Shown: one piece after another, positions 1 through 10,900 of the stretch
How positions within the stretch are numbered: position 1 is the first letter of the stretch
Layout: the number at the start of each line of letters is the position of its first letter
Source of the DNA: Tillandsia leiboldiana
Taxonomy: Eukaryota > Streptophyta > Magnoliopsida > Poales > Bromeliaceae
Reading direction: 5' to 3'
Length of the DNA stretch: 64,000 bases
Assembly: GCA_029204045.2 (NCBI GenBank)
Contig: JAQNDB010000174.1
Span: 55,570 to 119,569, forward strand
Notes under the pieces: generated by a model
Databases searched by the model: none
What the model was told of the DNA's origin: nothing
Seen by the model: the letters and a program-made list of their open reading frames with translations, nothing else
Position numbers and translations under genes: made by a program

Positions 1-1165
1 TTTCTTCCGTACAAAGAGTACCGGTGCGCCCCAGGGTGACACACTCGGCCTGATAAACCCTTTGTCCAAGAGGTCCTCCAGTTGCGCCTTAAGCTCCTTC
101 AACTCCGCGAAGGCCATTCGGTAGGGCGCCTTCGTGATAGGTTGAGTACCCGGTAAGAGTTCGATAGGGAACACCACCTCTCATTCAGGGGGTATCCCGG
201 GCAGTTCCGTCGGGAAAACATCGGGAAAATCCCTCACCATTGGGATGTCTGAAGGTGTCGCCGAGGGTCCGGTAACCAGATCCACCGATGCCAAGTAGGC
301 CACACACCCACCCTCCACCAACCTTCTAGCCCGTGTCGATGTGATGATTGCTGGGAAGGAGATGCTCTTACACGCCAGGTACACACTTTCAGGGAAGCTC
401 AGTTCTTGTAATTGCACCAGTCGTTTCTCACAGTCGATGAGCACTTGGTACTTTGAGAGCCAATCCATGCCCAACACTACATCGTACTCCTTCAGGGGAA
501 TTACCGCCAAATTCCCAGGGCAAGCCAGTCGCCCTAGTTTAATCGGGCAGGCGGCCACAAAGCTGACCGCCTCCAAAGTCCCTCCCGCCGTTTGGACCGT
601 CAATCGATTTTGGAGGGGCATCTCCCCAAGACCATGCACAAACACGAAGTCACGAGAAATGAAAGAGTGTGTTGCTCCGGTATCAAAAAGAGTTCTAGTG
701 CGGGAATTTGAAACAGAGGTAATACCTGCAAGTGCGTCCTCCGGCGGATCCGTCTCTTGGCGGGTCATCGAGAAAACTCGCCCGCCAGGTTGAGGCTGCC
801 TATCCTCCTCTCGCCGTGGTACAGGGGGCCTAGAAGTCGACCCCACAGGAGCTTTCCCCCGCCCCGACAGCTGTGGTGAGGGCGTAGAAGCTGCAGAGGA
901 TGCAGATCCCCAGGCTAAGGGGCAGTTGCGGCGAAAGCGCCCCTGTTTGCCGCATCGGAAGCAATGGTCACCCCTTTGGGGGCAATCTCCCACTCGGTGC
1001 CCTCCCCCACATATAACGCAAGGCCTGTCTCCCGTCCTCGGCCCTCCTGCCGGTGCGCTCCGAGATCCCGACTGTGGCCTCCACCGCTTGGGGGGTCGGC
1101 TTCCACTAGAAGAGCCTCCCCCGGAGTACTACTGCTGTCGCTTCCTTTCTTCAAAAGGGAGATAA
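1..1165 (-). pseudogene. Ty3/gypsy Gag zinc knuckles - protease - start of RT, broken, runs off window start
   Basis: On the minus strand this encodes the end of Gag, the aspartic protease and the beginning of reverse transcriptase of a chromovirus. The Gag end has two knuckles: CVICGGGHRVGDC (about 1018-980) and CFRCGKQGRFRRNC, whose usual histidine is an arginine. A Pro/Ser-rich linker follows, then the protease active site LFDTGATHSF (about 690-660). An in-frame TGA at 181-183 interrupts the protein between protease and RT, where the related element at 7961-11464 reads on. The frame stays open from 180 to 1, through an RT segment ending GAPVLFVRKK. A further in-frame TAG lies near 1132, upstream of the knuckles. 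The Gag core and the primer-binding site are missing: Gag-tail sequence runs almost straight into LTR-like DNA. Clearly related to the pol at 7961-11464 but a different, older copy. Confidence 0.9.
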
Positions 1166-1590
1166 CGCCAATAAATACATCAGTGTACAAGCTCTCAATA
1201 CAACCATATCCTCACTACATCAGTCTCTCAAACTGTAAAATAAAATACAACTCTATACCTCACAACAAAGGTCTCTCAACAAGAAACTCTCAATATATAA
1301 AAAGGGTACATCTACCACACTCTAAAGGAACTGTGCTGGTAGGGAACTATCACGCGACTCCCTGTCCTCGGTCCGTCAAGCCAGCTCGGGCAGGAACGGA
1401 AGAAAAGCCTCAGCAACCTGTCACCGACAGAGGGTGTGAGATCTACATCCTACAGTAGTTCTCAGGGGGTACCGTATCCAAGACCCACGGTCTGCCCACT
1501 AAGTCTACTAGAGGCAAGATAACAGAAAAAGACTGGGATAGGAAAACAAAGCTGGATAAGTATCAACAGCTATCATGCCTCTATCTAGTA
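1166..1590 (-). repeat. Gypsy LTR fragment (minus orientation)
   Basis: Non-coding. The stretch with GGTGTGAGATCTAC, then GGTACCGT and TGCCCACTAAGTCTAC, also occurs in the long LTRs at 18150-18240 and, more loosely, in the LTR at 52644, so this is part of a related gypsy LTR. It belongs with the gag-pol fragment to its left. The LTR end (TGTCACGCC) and primer-binding site that should separate them are deleted. The Helitron terminus at 1591 interrupts it on the right. Confidence 0.65.
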
Positions 1591-2044
1591 CTAGTGAAGT
1601 ACCCGCGCTGCGCCGCGGGTATAATTTCTTCAATAAATATTTTTTTTATTTCATATTTTTCTATAAATATTACTTAACCTACAAAATAATCTTGCAGTCC
1701 ACCAACACAGGAACATAAGTAAACTAAGCAGAAAGGACCATCGTAATAAGGAACTAAATTTACAAATAAATAATTAAGGCATAAAAATAATCATCCACAC
1801 AAAATAATTCCTCATACAAAGTAACACTTTCACAAAGTAATTATTCACAATTAAATCTCCTTTACATTTGGGAACTACAGTAAAATTTGAGAACCTACAA
1901 ACATACAAAAGGAAATAAACATAACAACATTTACAAATGATTAGCAAAGTGCGGTAACATTCACATTCGAAAACTGCAGTAAAAAGAGGTTGGGCAATAT
2001 ATTTTAGGATTACACGAAATTTTTTAGGATCAAATGTAGGTTGG
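1591..2044 (-). mobile_element. Helitron, 3' terminus (minus strand); 5' end not found
   Basis: Read on the minus strand, AT-rich sequence leads into a GC hairpin at 1621-1600 (arms TACCCGCG and CGCGGGTA). About six bases later comes CTAG at 1594-1591, and the next host base is T. A hairpin just before CTRR, with insertion between A and T, is the established signature of plant Helitron 3' ends, which have no TIRs or target duplication. The body to the right is AT-rich with no coding sequence I recognise. I could not find the 5' TC terminus, and the CACTA insertion at 2048 probably splits the element. Confidence 0.65.
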
Positions 2045-2047
2045 GCA

Positions 2048-2160
2048 CACTACAAGAAAAGGCGCATGTAGAGGCGGTTACGTAGAGGCGGTTGTTGCAA
2101 CCGCCTCTATATTCTACCATAGAGACATCTTAGAGGCGGTTTGGCACAACCGCCTCTATA
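2048..2160. repeat. CACTA left TIR and subterminal repeats
   Basis: The 13-bp TIR is followed by alternating direct and inverted copies of the GAGGCGGTT core, which could form hairpins (for example around 2084-2108 and 2132-2158). They match the repeats at 4566-4722 and 14534-14690. Confidence 0.9.
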
Positions 2161-2630
2161 TGTTAAATTTTTTTTTTCTATATCTTTTTTCTTTCCCACA
2201 TTTTTTTTCTTTTTTCCCAAGAAATTCTAATTTCCCCTCCCAAGAAATCCTAATTTCCACCCTTCCCCCAAAACCATCTCCTCCCCCCCCCCCCCAAAAC
2301 CATCTCCTCCCACACCCACCCACTCTCCCCTCTCCCGTCGGCGGCATCACCGGCGTGGCGTTGTCCCCTCCGTCAGCGGCTAAGGTATGGTCCCTCCCTC
2401 CCTTCTCCTCACCCCCCCACCCCAGCCCACCCCGCTGCCGCGCGCAGCCAGCCCCGCCCCCCCCAGCCCACCCCGCTGCCGCGCGCAGCCAGCCCCACCA
2501 CAGCCCCCCCCCCGCTGCCGCGCGCAGCCAGCCCCACAACAAGGCGGCGATATAGCAAGGCGAAATCAGTATTAAACCACTCTAGCTGTGGAGGGATCGC
2601 CATTTTTGCCACCTCCCCTCGACCCTCGCC
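2161..2630 (+). other. Polypyrimidine tract and GC-rich minisatellite upstream of captured RPT1
   Basis: A T/C-rich stretch with a long C run (about 2283-2295) is followed by 3-4 copies of a ~23-bp unit containing CTGCCGCGCGCAGCCAGCCC (about 2432-2540). The last ~60 bp before the RPT1 ATG look like that gene's 5' UTR. This may serve as promoter and leader for the cargo. Open frames on both strands here are composition artefacts. Confidence 0.5.
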
Positions 2631-3050
2631 ATGGCTCCAGAGCCCGAAGACGAGTTGAACGAGAAGAATCCTTGCCCCCTCGACGAAGACGACATCGCCC
2701 TCCTCAAAACCTATGTATGCATCCCCTAAACTCTTCTCATCTTTGATTCGGTTCGATTTAGGGCTAGGTTAGGTTTTTTTTGTTTGTGCATCAGATTCCT
2801 CTAGATCTAGTTTTATTGTTGGTGAATGCGATCTATTGTGGTGATTTTTTACCTTTGTTGTTTGGATCGATTGCATAATTAGGGTTTGTGTGGAAATTAT
2901 TTGATGTTCCTGTTATTTTGTTTTAAGTGTATTTCTGATGATAAAATGAGATTTGTGTGATATGGAAGGGTTTGGGACCTTATTCTGAGAGCATAAAGAA
3001 GGCGGAGAAGGAGATTAAGGAGATGGTGAAGAAGATCAATGATCTATGTG
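2631..3050 (+). pseudogene. RPT1: Captured RPT1 fragment (26S proteasome regulatory ATPase), exons 1-2 with intron
   Basis: Exon 1 (2631-2714) opens with ATG and encodes 28 residues including LDEDDIALLKTY, then a GT donor. Exon 2 (2969-3050) starts after AG and encodes GLGPYSESIKK and KKINDLC, ending at GTAAGT. This matches, as I know it, the extreme N-terminus of RPT1 (regulatory subunit 7), a subunit of the AAA-ATPase ring of the 19S particle. The fragment keeps its intron, so it was copied from genomic DNA rather than from mRNA. The AAA domain and all later exons are absent, so no working ATPase is made. A short piece around donor 2 is duplicated (3042-3059 and 3073-3099). The fragment is intact in frame, so a chimeric transcript is possible. 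Confidence 0.87.
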
Positions 3051-3569
3051 GTAAGTAGTGTATTTCTGATGATCAATGATCTATGTGGTAAGTAGTGTGT
3101 TTATATCCGTTTCTAGGGTTTTCATTGTTTGTTACCTTCAATTGTGACGAATTATCGAAAATTTAACAATAATTAGAAGATGATGATAGTTTTTCACAGT
3201 TTGGATTGTTGAGGGTGTGGGGTATGCTCATTCTAGGGTTTTAATTGTTTGCTGCAATTTTAAATTGATAATTATTCCAATATATATTGTGATTGATTTT
3301 TATTATATTTCGCAGGGCTTGATTCTCGTTACTAGCAATATTATTTTGAAGAATTTGAAGCAGTTTGGGTAAACCTGACCTCAACAATTTTATAGAGATA
3401 TATATATAGAGATATATAAATGCAAAGAATAACTTTTATTAGTGTTACAAAGTTATTTTTATTAGTGTTTTCATCTATTAGCTATTCTTAGTATTTTTAG
3501 CTATTAAAGCTAAAGAACTTTTAATTATTAAAGCTTCTTTTTAACTAATATTTCTTTTCTGTCATGCAG
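3051..3569. other. AT-rich intron-like sequence inside the CACTA element
   Basis: No clear gene. It begins inside the RPT1 intron 2 and contains a possible small exon at about 3317-3370 (after TTTCGCAG, before GTAAAC) with an in-frame stop, which I do not recognise. The rest is low-complexity A/T. Confidence 0.5.
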
Positions 3570-3662
3570 ATTGAAAATCATGGCCTAATCATTGAATCAC
3601 TGACCCTAATAAAAACTTAAGGCACAGTGCGACTTACTTGCCTGAGGTTGTTGCTCACGAAG
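3570..3662 (+). pseudogene. Captured exon of an AMMECR1-like gene, one-base deletion
   Basis: After a consensus acceptor (CTGTCATGCAG) the exon encodes IENHGLIIE. It then shifts by one missing base to a frame reading DPNKN and RHSATYLPEVVAHE, ending at a GT donor. The RHSATYLPEV.AHEG string is characteristic of plant AMMECR1-domain proteins (conserved, poorly understood). The one-base deletion near 3597 breaks the frame, so this is a decayed gene piece. It comes from a different host gene than the RPT1 exons upstream, so the element has collected at least two genes in the same orientation. Confidence 0.78.
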
Positions 3663-4565
3663 GTGAAATCGTTATGTCTCTGTCTTAATTTTCTGTTGTT
3701 TGGTAATTAATTTTTCTTAAGATGATATTTGTTTTAATTTCAACATTAATTTTTCTCCCTCCCCCTCCCCGCATTTCTTATGTGTCACTTTTTTTAGCAT
3801 GGAAGTGCAGTGCTCGAAGTGTAGCTTAAAGAAGGGAATTAGCTGAGCAACTCAATGGACATGTATTAAATCTCAAACTTCAGATGTATGCCTGTCGAGT
3901 GATCCAGAATGTGTCTTTTTTTTTTCCTTTTCTTAACAACTTGACTCATGCAGTAAAAGCATAATGTCTTCATTTATATTTAATTCTTTTTTGTAGGGTT
4001 TTTGTGGACGCATCTTTTAGTATTTTCAACAACATTTTCTTGATTTCATTTGGCAACCACCGAGTTACAGGTATGGTCTCAATCTTCTAATGCCTTACTT
4101 TTCAACGAATTTCTCAACTATCAAGTATACTAATTTAGTAGCAGGTTATTACTAATATATTTGAAAACATTTAAATTTTAGTGTAATTAATAATTTTTTT
4201 ATTGTTCGGTATGTTTGTAGGTTGTTCGAATAATGCATTCTCTCCAAGTCGTCCTACTCCAATGCAAGGCACGAGCCGACAATTGAAGGATATCACAGAA
4301 TTGCTTTGTTTTTTACAATGTATTGAAAACTCGAATGTCGATTATATTTGAAACTATTTTAATTTTATTTTATTTAGTGTATTGCTACAATAAATGTTAG
4401 TTATTGAATGAGATTATGTGTTTCGAATGATCTGTTATGTATAATTATAAATTTTTTTATGATGTCAAAGAATTGTTAAGTCATTACTATAGATTTATAA
4501 TTTTCTGCATATAAATACAGATTAAAATAATTATTTTAATAAAATTTTTATATTAATTTTAACGT
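3663..4565 (+). other. AT-rich cargo of the CACTA element with an unidentified possible terminal exon
   Basis: Mostly A/T-rich. A possible 3'-terminal exon follows a TTTGTAG acceptor at 4221-4351. It is open for about 43 codons, encodes AFSPSRPTPMQGTSRQLKD and ends in TGA, and its base composition is visibly richer than its surroundings. I do not recognise the protein. Exon-like pieces near 3800-3890 and 4000-4070 have stops. Confidence 0.35.
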
Positions 4566-4717
4566 GTAGATTGTCGTAGAGCTGATTTAAACCGCATCTA
4601 TAAATTTAATATTATGCAGAGGCGGTTTAAAACGTCTCTACACTACTATCATATGAATAAAAAATTATAAAAAAAAATATTAAAAATAAATTAGTTGAGG
4701 CGGTTTAAGCCGCCTCT
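4566..4717. repeat. CACTA right subterminal repeats, part 1 (left of the gypsy insertion)
   Basis: Copies of GAGGCGGTTT and its complement flank AT-rich DNA. The same repeat type resumes at 14534 after the nested gypsy element. Confidence 0.8.
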
Positions 4718-5084
4718 ATAAGTGTAATAGCCGCTAGTTTAAAATATTTTAAGGGTCTACTTTTGGTTCGTTATTTCCGCTTTTCGTTTCGGGGGGATTG
4801 GGGGATGATCGAATAATTTCTTGTTTCCGGACAGACCGTCGGGGCCCGCGGGTATTTTTAGTTAATAGGGCTCGCGAAACGGAGAGTGGCGGCGAAATCG
4901 GTTCTGAATTCCGACGCCGGAATCTCCCGGAATAAATTCCGGAAGGTAGCTAACGGCTCAGATGGTTAACGCGGGTTATTTAGATAGACCGGACTCTAGT
5001 TCGCACCTGATTTGGACCCGTTTTAACTTGAACTGGGTTCTTTCCCTTTTACCAACTTAACCGTTCCCGTTATTTTTCCCCGTC

Positions 5085-5400
5085 GTATAACCCCCCTTAA
5101 ACAAACCGTAACTCCCATAACTACCCACCCCCTCTAACTACCCCTAACTACCCGTAACTCCAATAACTACCCACCCCCTCTAACTACCCTAACTACCCGT
5201 AACTCCCATAACTACCCCCTCTAACTACCCTTAACTACCCGTAACTCCCATAACTACCCACTCCTACCCACTACCCGTAACTCCCATAACCACCCACTCC
5301 CTCTAACTACCCATTCCCCCATAACCACCCGTAACTCCCTTTAACTACCCACTCCCCTTAAACCACCACACTCCCCTTTAACTACCCGTATTCCCCACAA
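5085..5400. repeat. TAACTACCC/TAACTCCCA-rich array in the 5' LTR
   Basis: Degenerate short repeats of ACTACCC and GTAACTCCCATA; repeated at about 11866-12178 in the 3' LTR. Strongly asymmetric strand composition (almost no G). Confidence 0.85.
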
Positions 5401-5689
5401 TTCCCCTACGTACGAAACCCCATTTCCCCAACCCTTCTATTTCCCAACCAAATCCTTCCGCTTCCTCACCGACTGCACGGAGGACCCAAGAGGCGAGACC
5501 AAGGAAGGAGAAGGAGGCGTCCTCACATTCCTTGTAGCCGAACGCGCAGGCCCGGATCGCCTCTTCCTCCGACAACCGAGGTGAGCACGCTAGGGTTTTG
5601 CCTTCTCGCCCCGTTCTTGGTTGGAGCAGACGAGAGGGGGGGGGGGGAAAGGAAAAAGAAGGGGGCATGGGCATCGCGGGAATCCGGCG

Positions 5690-6225
5690 CGCACGGCGGC
5701 ACCGCATGCGGACTGCCGCATGCGGGCGCCGCCGCTTGCGGGCGGCACCGCATGCGGACTGCCGCATGCGGGCGCCGCCGCTTGCGGGCGGCGCCGCATG
5801 CGGGCTGCCGCATGCGGGCTGCCGCTTGCGGGCGGCACCGCATGCGGGCTGCCGCATGCGCGCCGCCACTTGCGGGCGGCGCCGCATGCGGGCTGCCGCA
5901 TGCGGGCGCCGCCGCTTGCGGGCTGCCGCATGCGGGCGCCCCCGCATGCGGGCACGGCCGCTTGCGGGCTGCCGCATGCGGGCGCCCCCGCATGCGGGCG
6001 CGCCGCTTGAGGGCTGCCGCATGCGGGCGCCCCCGCATGCGGGCGCGCCGCTTGCGGGCGCCTCCGCATGCGGGCACGGCCGCTTGCGGGCTGCCGCATG
6101 TGGGCGCCGCCGCTTGTGCGCCGCCGCATGCGGGCGCCGCCGCATGCGGGCGCTGCCGCTTGCGGGCACCGCCGCATGCGGGCGCCGCCGCTTGCGGGCA
6201 CCTCCGCATGCGGACGGCCGCACGC
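5690..6225. repeat. GC-rich palindromic minisatellite in the 5' LTR
   Basis: About forty 12-13-bp units alternating GCCGCATGCGGGC and GCCGCTTGCGGGC. CCGCATGCGG is a perfect palindrome with an internal SphI site, and the array is very CpG-rich. It is open in all six frames, giving long meaningless reading frames rich in Ala, Arg and Cys. The 3' LTR copy (12466-13015) differs by a 13-bp insertion and point changes. Confidence 0.92.
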
Positions 6226-6734
6226 TGTTAGTACACCGCCCAGCCGTGCGGGGCCAGGCGCGTACCTGTGCGTATTATACGCAAGGTGAGAGGGCGCCGG
6301 GCGCTCTAATCTTTAGTCTGACAAAGCCTTAAGTTGCTGACTCCTATATGACAGATTCGTGTAGGTCCGGGCGGGCACCCGAGACGCGAGAGAACCTTAC
6401 ATCAGTCAGGAGCGCGACAACAAGGTGGGTTTACGGTCGAGGCTGAGTATTATGTTGGTAATCCGACAGGGACTTTTCATTATTTAACGGTACTAACGTT
6501 GATGGTTTCTATGATGTACTACCTTACCCCGTGACATGGTGACATGGTTACTTGGATACTTGGTTACTTGGTTACTTGGTTACTGGTTACTTATGCTCGA
6601 GCTGCGACACGCGCACCCGCGGTTTGGCCACCGCAAAGGGTGCTCTTTTCCGGAAAGGCGGTCTTTGACCCGTGTTACCCCACGAGGTGACGTAGTGGGG
6701 GGCCCCTGACCGCTGGGGGGTCTGAGGCAGCGAT

Positions 6735-6880
6735 GGGACTGCCGGGATTGGATCCCGATGTAGTCAGGTGTGAGACCGCCGGGATTGGATCCCGACGCGG
6801 TCAGGTGTGGGACTGCCGGGATTGGATCCCGATGTAGTCAGGTGTGAGACCGCCGGGATTGGATCCCGACGCGGTCAGGT
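6735..6880. repeat. Four 37-bp half-units in the 5' LTR
   Basis: Two copies of a 74-bp unit, each made of two similar halves around GCCGGGATTGGATCCCGA. Also at about 13530-13675 in the 3' LTR. Confidence 0.85.
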
Positions 6881-7740
6881 GTTACAGGTGTTACCGGGGT
6901 TACAGGTGCTACAGGTGGTACAGGTGGTTGCGAGTTACCATTACGAGTAGAGCGGTTGTTCCGGCTAGCATTACTTTGTGGCTTGGTATTACTTTACTGC
7001 TTTAGTACTATTTTGATGATAGTGTCGCTGACTACCCACTCTGTGACAGGTACCTCCAGGGGGTAGAGGTAGGCGACGGTGAGGCCGAGTTGGTAGCAGT
7101 CGGTCTGAGGGAGCCCTAGTATGCTGTTTTATTTACCTTCTCTGCATTTCATTCAGAACTGTAGGTTATTGTGTGGTTCTCGATACCCTTGTGGGGTCGT
7201 GTGGATGTTGAATTCTTTCTTTCTACTTATGCACTACTATTTCCGTTATTGTCCCCGTTTGGCCGCTTTCAAAGCAACATAACTAGAAAAGAAAAGAACT
7301 TCGAAAACTATTTTTAAAAATCTGGGTCGTGTGGACCTGTTTTCCAAAACCTGTGGATTTATGGCATCTTTTCAAACTGTCTTCAAAAAAACCTTGGGTC
7401 GTGTGGACCTGCTTTCAAAACTGTGAGTTTATCCTTTCAACTTGATTGGCTACGGGTATTGTTTAGTCTTCATGCACCGTACTACTTCGAACTGTTGTGA
7501 TTAAATGGGAAAAATGATTGCTCATAATCGGCTATCGTAGCAGCCGCGACGCCGTGCATATACAGAGGAGACTCTGCCCGATTTTCGAGTAAATCTGTAT
7601 ATGTGGCGGGTCTGGGCACGCGCCGGGGAAGGAGGTTTTTAAACAATCTAAACAAAAAAAAAAAATTAGTACGCACTTTGCGCGTACTTTGAAGTATCGT
7701 TTCCGCTAAAATAAAACCCCCGGGGCGTGACAGATTAAGA

Positions 7741-7752
7741 TGGTATCAGAGC
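7741..7752 (+). other. Primer-binding site, initiator Met-tRNA
   Basis: TGGTATCAGAGC lies eight bases after the 5' LTR end and is complementary to the 3' end of plant initiator tRNA-Met (GCTCTGATACCA). It primes minus-strand synthesis. Confidence 0.95.
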
Positions 7753-7960
7753 CTTTGCTTTAATCACAACAGTGACAGCCCAACATCCACCGAGATATCA
7801 CACTTAACTACGAATAAATGAAATGTGCAGGGTTTAAGGGTTAAGACGTGAGAGATCGGGGAGGGGATTTGTAGATAATGTTTCTTTTCTCTCTCGATTT
7901 TACGATGATTCATCTAGCAGAGATGAGTGCTAAGCTTTGGTTGGTATGTCTGTACAAACA

Positions 7961-10900
7961 ATGGTACGGACCAGAGCGTCGGCCGAAGAGGATAGGCGGC
8001 CTCAACCGGGCGGGCGAATTTATTCCATGACCCGCCAGGAATCGGACCCGCCGGAGCACGTACTTGTAGGTATAACTTCCATTTTAAATTCACGTTCTAG
8101 GACCCTCTTTGATACTGGAGCAACACACTCGTTCATTTCTCGCGAGTACGTGTTTTCGCATGACCTCGAGGAAACACCTCTCTAAAGTCGGTTGACGGTC
8201 CAGACCGTGGGTGGGACGCTAGAGGCGACTAGTTTGGTAGCCACTTGCCCGATTAAGCTAGGGCGGCTATTTTGCCCTTGGGATTTAATAGTAATTCCCT
8301 TGAATGAGTACGACGTTGTTTTGGGCATGGACTGGCTCTCAAGGTACCAAGTGCTTATCGACTGCGATAAGCGGATGGTACAACTACAAGAACCTAGTTT
8401 CCCTAAGAATGCGTACCTAGCGTGCAAGAGCATCTCCTTCCCGGCAGTCATCTCCGCGGCTCGAGCCAGGAGTCTGATAGAGGGTGGGTGTGTAACCTAT
8501 TTGGCATCGGTAGATCTGGTTACCCGACCCTCGACGACACCTTCAGACATCCCGGTGGTGAAGGACTTTCCCGATGTCTTTCCGACGGAGCTGCCTGGGA
8601 TACCCCCTGAAAGGGAGATGGTGTTCCCTATTGAACTCTTGCCAGGTACTCAACCTATAACGAAGGCACCCTACCGAATGGCCTTCGCGGAGTTGAAGGA
8701 GTTAAAGGCGCAACTGGAAGACCTCTTGGACAAAGGGTTTGTCAGGCCGAGTGTGTCACCCTGGGGCGCACCAGTGCTTTTCGTACGGAAGAAGGATGGG
8801 AGCCTGCGACTCTGTATCGACTACAGAGGAATAAACAAGGTCACGGTGAAAAATAAGTACCCCCTGCCCAGAATCGACGACCTCTTCGACCAACTACGAG
8901 GAGCGACGGTCTTTTCAAAAATTGATCTACAGTCTGGCTACCACCAGCTTCGGGTTCGGAACGAGGACATTCCGAAGACCGCTTTCCGGACCCGGTATGG
9001 CCATTACGAATTTACGGTCATGCCGTTCGGACTTACGAACGCCCCCGCAGTCCTTATGGACATGATGAACCGGGTCTTCAGACCATTCTTAGATCGGTTC
9101 GTGGTGGTCTTCATCGATGATATACTAATCTACTCATCAACCGACGAGGAGCACGAGGATCACTTACGAACGATTCTCCAAACCCTTAGGGAGCAGAAGC
9201 CGTACGCTAAGCTCAAAAAGTGTGAGTTCTGGCTACGCGAAGTGGGATTCCTGGGGCATGTGATCTCGGCAAAGGGAATCGCCGTAGACCCCAAGAAGGT
9301 GGAATCGGTGATAGACTGGCAGCCGCCCACAACGGTGACGGAGATCCGCAGTTTCTTGGGGCTGGCGGGGTATTATAGACGCTTTGTCGAGGGTTTCTCG
9401 AAGATTGCGACCCCTCTAAACCGGTTGACCAAGAAAGGAGAAAAGCTTGTATGGACGGCCAAATGCCAGGAAAGTTTTGAAGAACTCAAAAGAAGGCTAA
9501 CCGAGGCACCGATTCTTGTACTACCAACACCCGGTGAGGACTATGAGGTGTACTGCGACGCTTCAAGAATCGGCCTTGGGGGTGTGTTAATGCAGCAGGG
9601 GAAGGTAATAGCCTATGCATCTAGGCAACTAAAGGACTACGAAAGAAACTACCCAACACACGACCTAGAGCTGGCTGCAGTGGTCTTCGTCCTGAAGTTA
9701 TGGAGACACTATCTCTTTAGTGTCCATTGTAACATCTTCTCAGATCACCAAAGTCTTAAATACCTGTTCACACAAAAGGAACTAAACCTGCGGCAGAGAC
9801 GGTGGCTTGAATTACTGAAGGATTACGACCTAACGATCCAATACCACCCCGGGAAAGCAAACGTGGTAGCAGACGCTCTGAGCAGGAAGGGGCGACTGGA
9901 GGGAGGATCGGTAGGTGCGATAACTGAGCAGAGCGACTTGATCGCAGAATTTTCTCGACTAGGGTTGGAAGTAGTGTCAGCGGGCACGGTTGCGCAACTT
10001 CTAACTCTGGTAGTCAAGCCAACACTGTTAGAAAAGATTCGAGAGGGACAGCAGGCGGACTCGCACTTACAGCTCGTAAGAGACAAGATCTCACCGGACC
10101 AGGAAGGGGACTTTTCATTAAAAAGCGATGATACCCTACGGTTCCGCGGGCGGATTTGCGTGCCGGATACCCCGGAATTAAAGAAGGAAATTCTGTCCGA
10201 GGCACACAGCGCCCCTTATACAGCGCATCCAGGAGGCACAAAGATGTACAGGGACCTCAAGCAGACCTTCTGGTGGCCCAAGATGAAGAGGGATGTAACC
10301 CAATTTGTAGCTCATTGCCTGGTGTGTCAACAAATAAAGGCGGAACATCAACGACCGGCGGGAAAATTACAACCCTTACCGGTACCGGAGTGGAAGTGGG
10401 ATCATATCACCATGGACTTTGTCACCGGGTTCCCACGTTCACCACAAGGACACGACACAATATGGGTGGTGGTGGACCGGCTGACTAAGTCAGCACACTT
10501 CCTGCCGATTCACACAACCTGGACCAGAGAGCGGTTGGCTCAAGTCTATCTCAGCGAGATAGTGAGACTGCATGGGGTACCGGCATCGATCACATCAGAC
10601 AGAGACACACGTTTTGTCTCGAAGTTTTGGCAGAGTCTGCAACAAGCCTTGGGGACAAAATTGCACTTCAGCACAGCCTTCCACCCTCAGACAGACGGGC
10701 AGTCGGAGCGAGTGATACAGACACTAGAAGACCTGCTCCGGGCCTGTGTACTCGATTGGGGAGTCGGTTGGGAGCGATACCTACCACTGGTAGAATTCGC
10801 TTACAACAATAGCCACCAAGCCAGCATACTGATGGCACCCTACGAAGCTTTATACGGGAGACGCTGCCGATCCCCGATCTGTTGGGACGATTTGGGAGAA

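Larger units (their letters stand above)
4723..7732 (+). repeat. 5' LTR of the young chromovirus
   Basis: 3010 bp, TG...CA. In order it holds a unique leader, a TAACTACCC-rich array (about 5085-5400), a GC-rich minisatellite (5690-6225), repeats of TTACTTGG (6540-6590), four 37-bp half-units (6735-6880) and a unique 3' part ending in a poly-A-like run and GGGGCGTGACA. Confidence 0.95.

Noticed and set aside
341..793. 150-aa plus-strand frame
   Set aside because: Antisense shadow of the protease region on the minus strand.
2160..2555. 131-aa plus-strand frame in the CACTA element
   Set aside because: Poly-T/poly-C and minisatellite translation, Pro/Ser only, no domain.
5085..5400. Telomere-like or interstitial telomeric repeat
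   Set aside because: The motif is TAACTACCC/TAACTCCCA, not CCCTAAA, and it lies inside an LTR.
5378..6332. Long Ala/Arg/Cys-rich open frames on both strands (and again at 12156-13128)
   Set aside because: They are open in all six frames because the GC minisatellite contains no stop codons; no start context or domain.
7741..7752. tRNA gene remnant
   Set aside because: Only the 12-base primer-binding complement is present, directly after the LTR.
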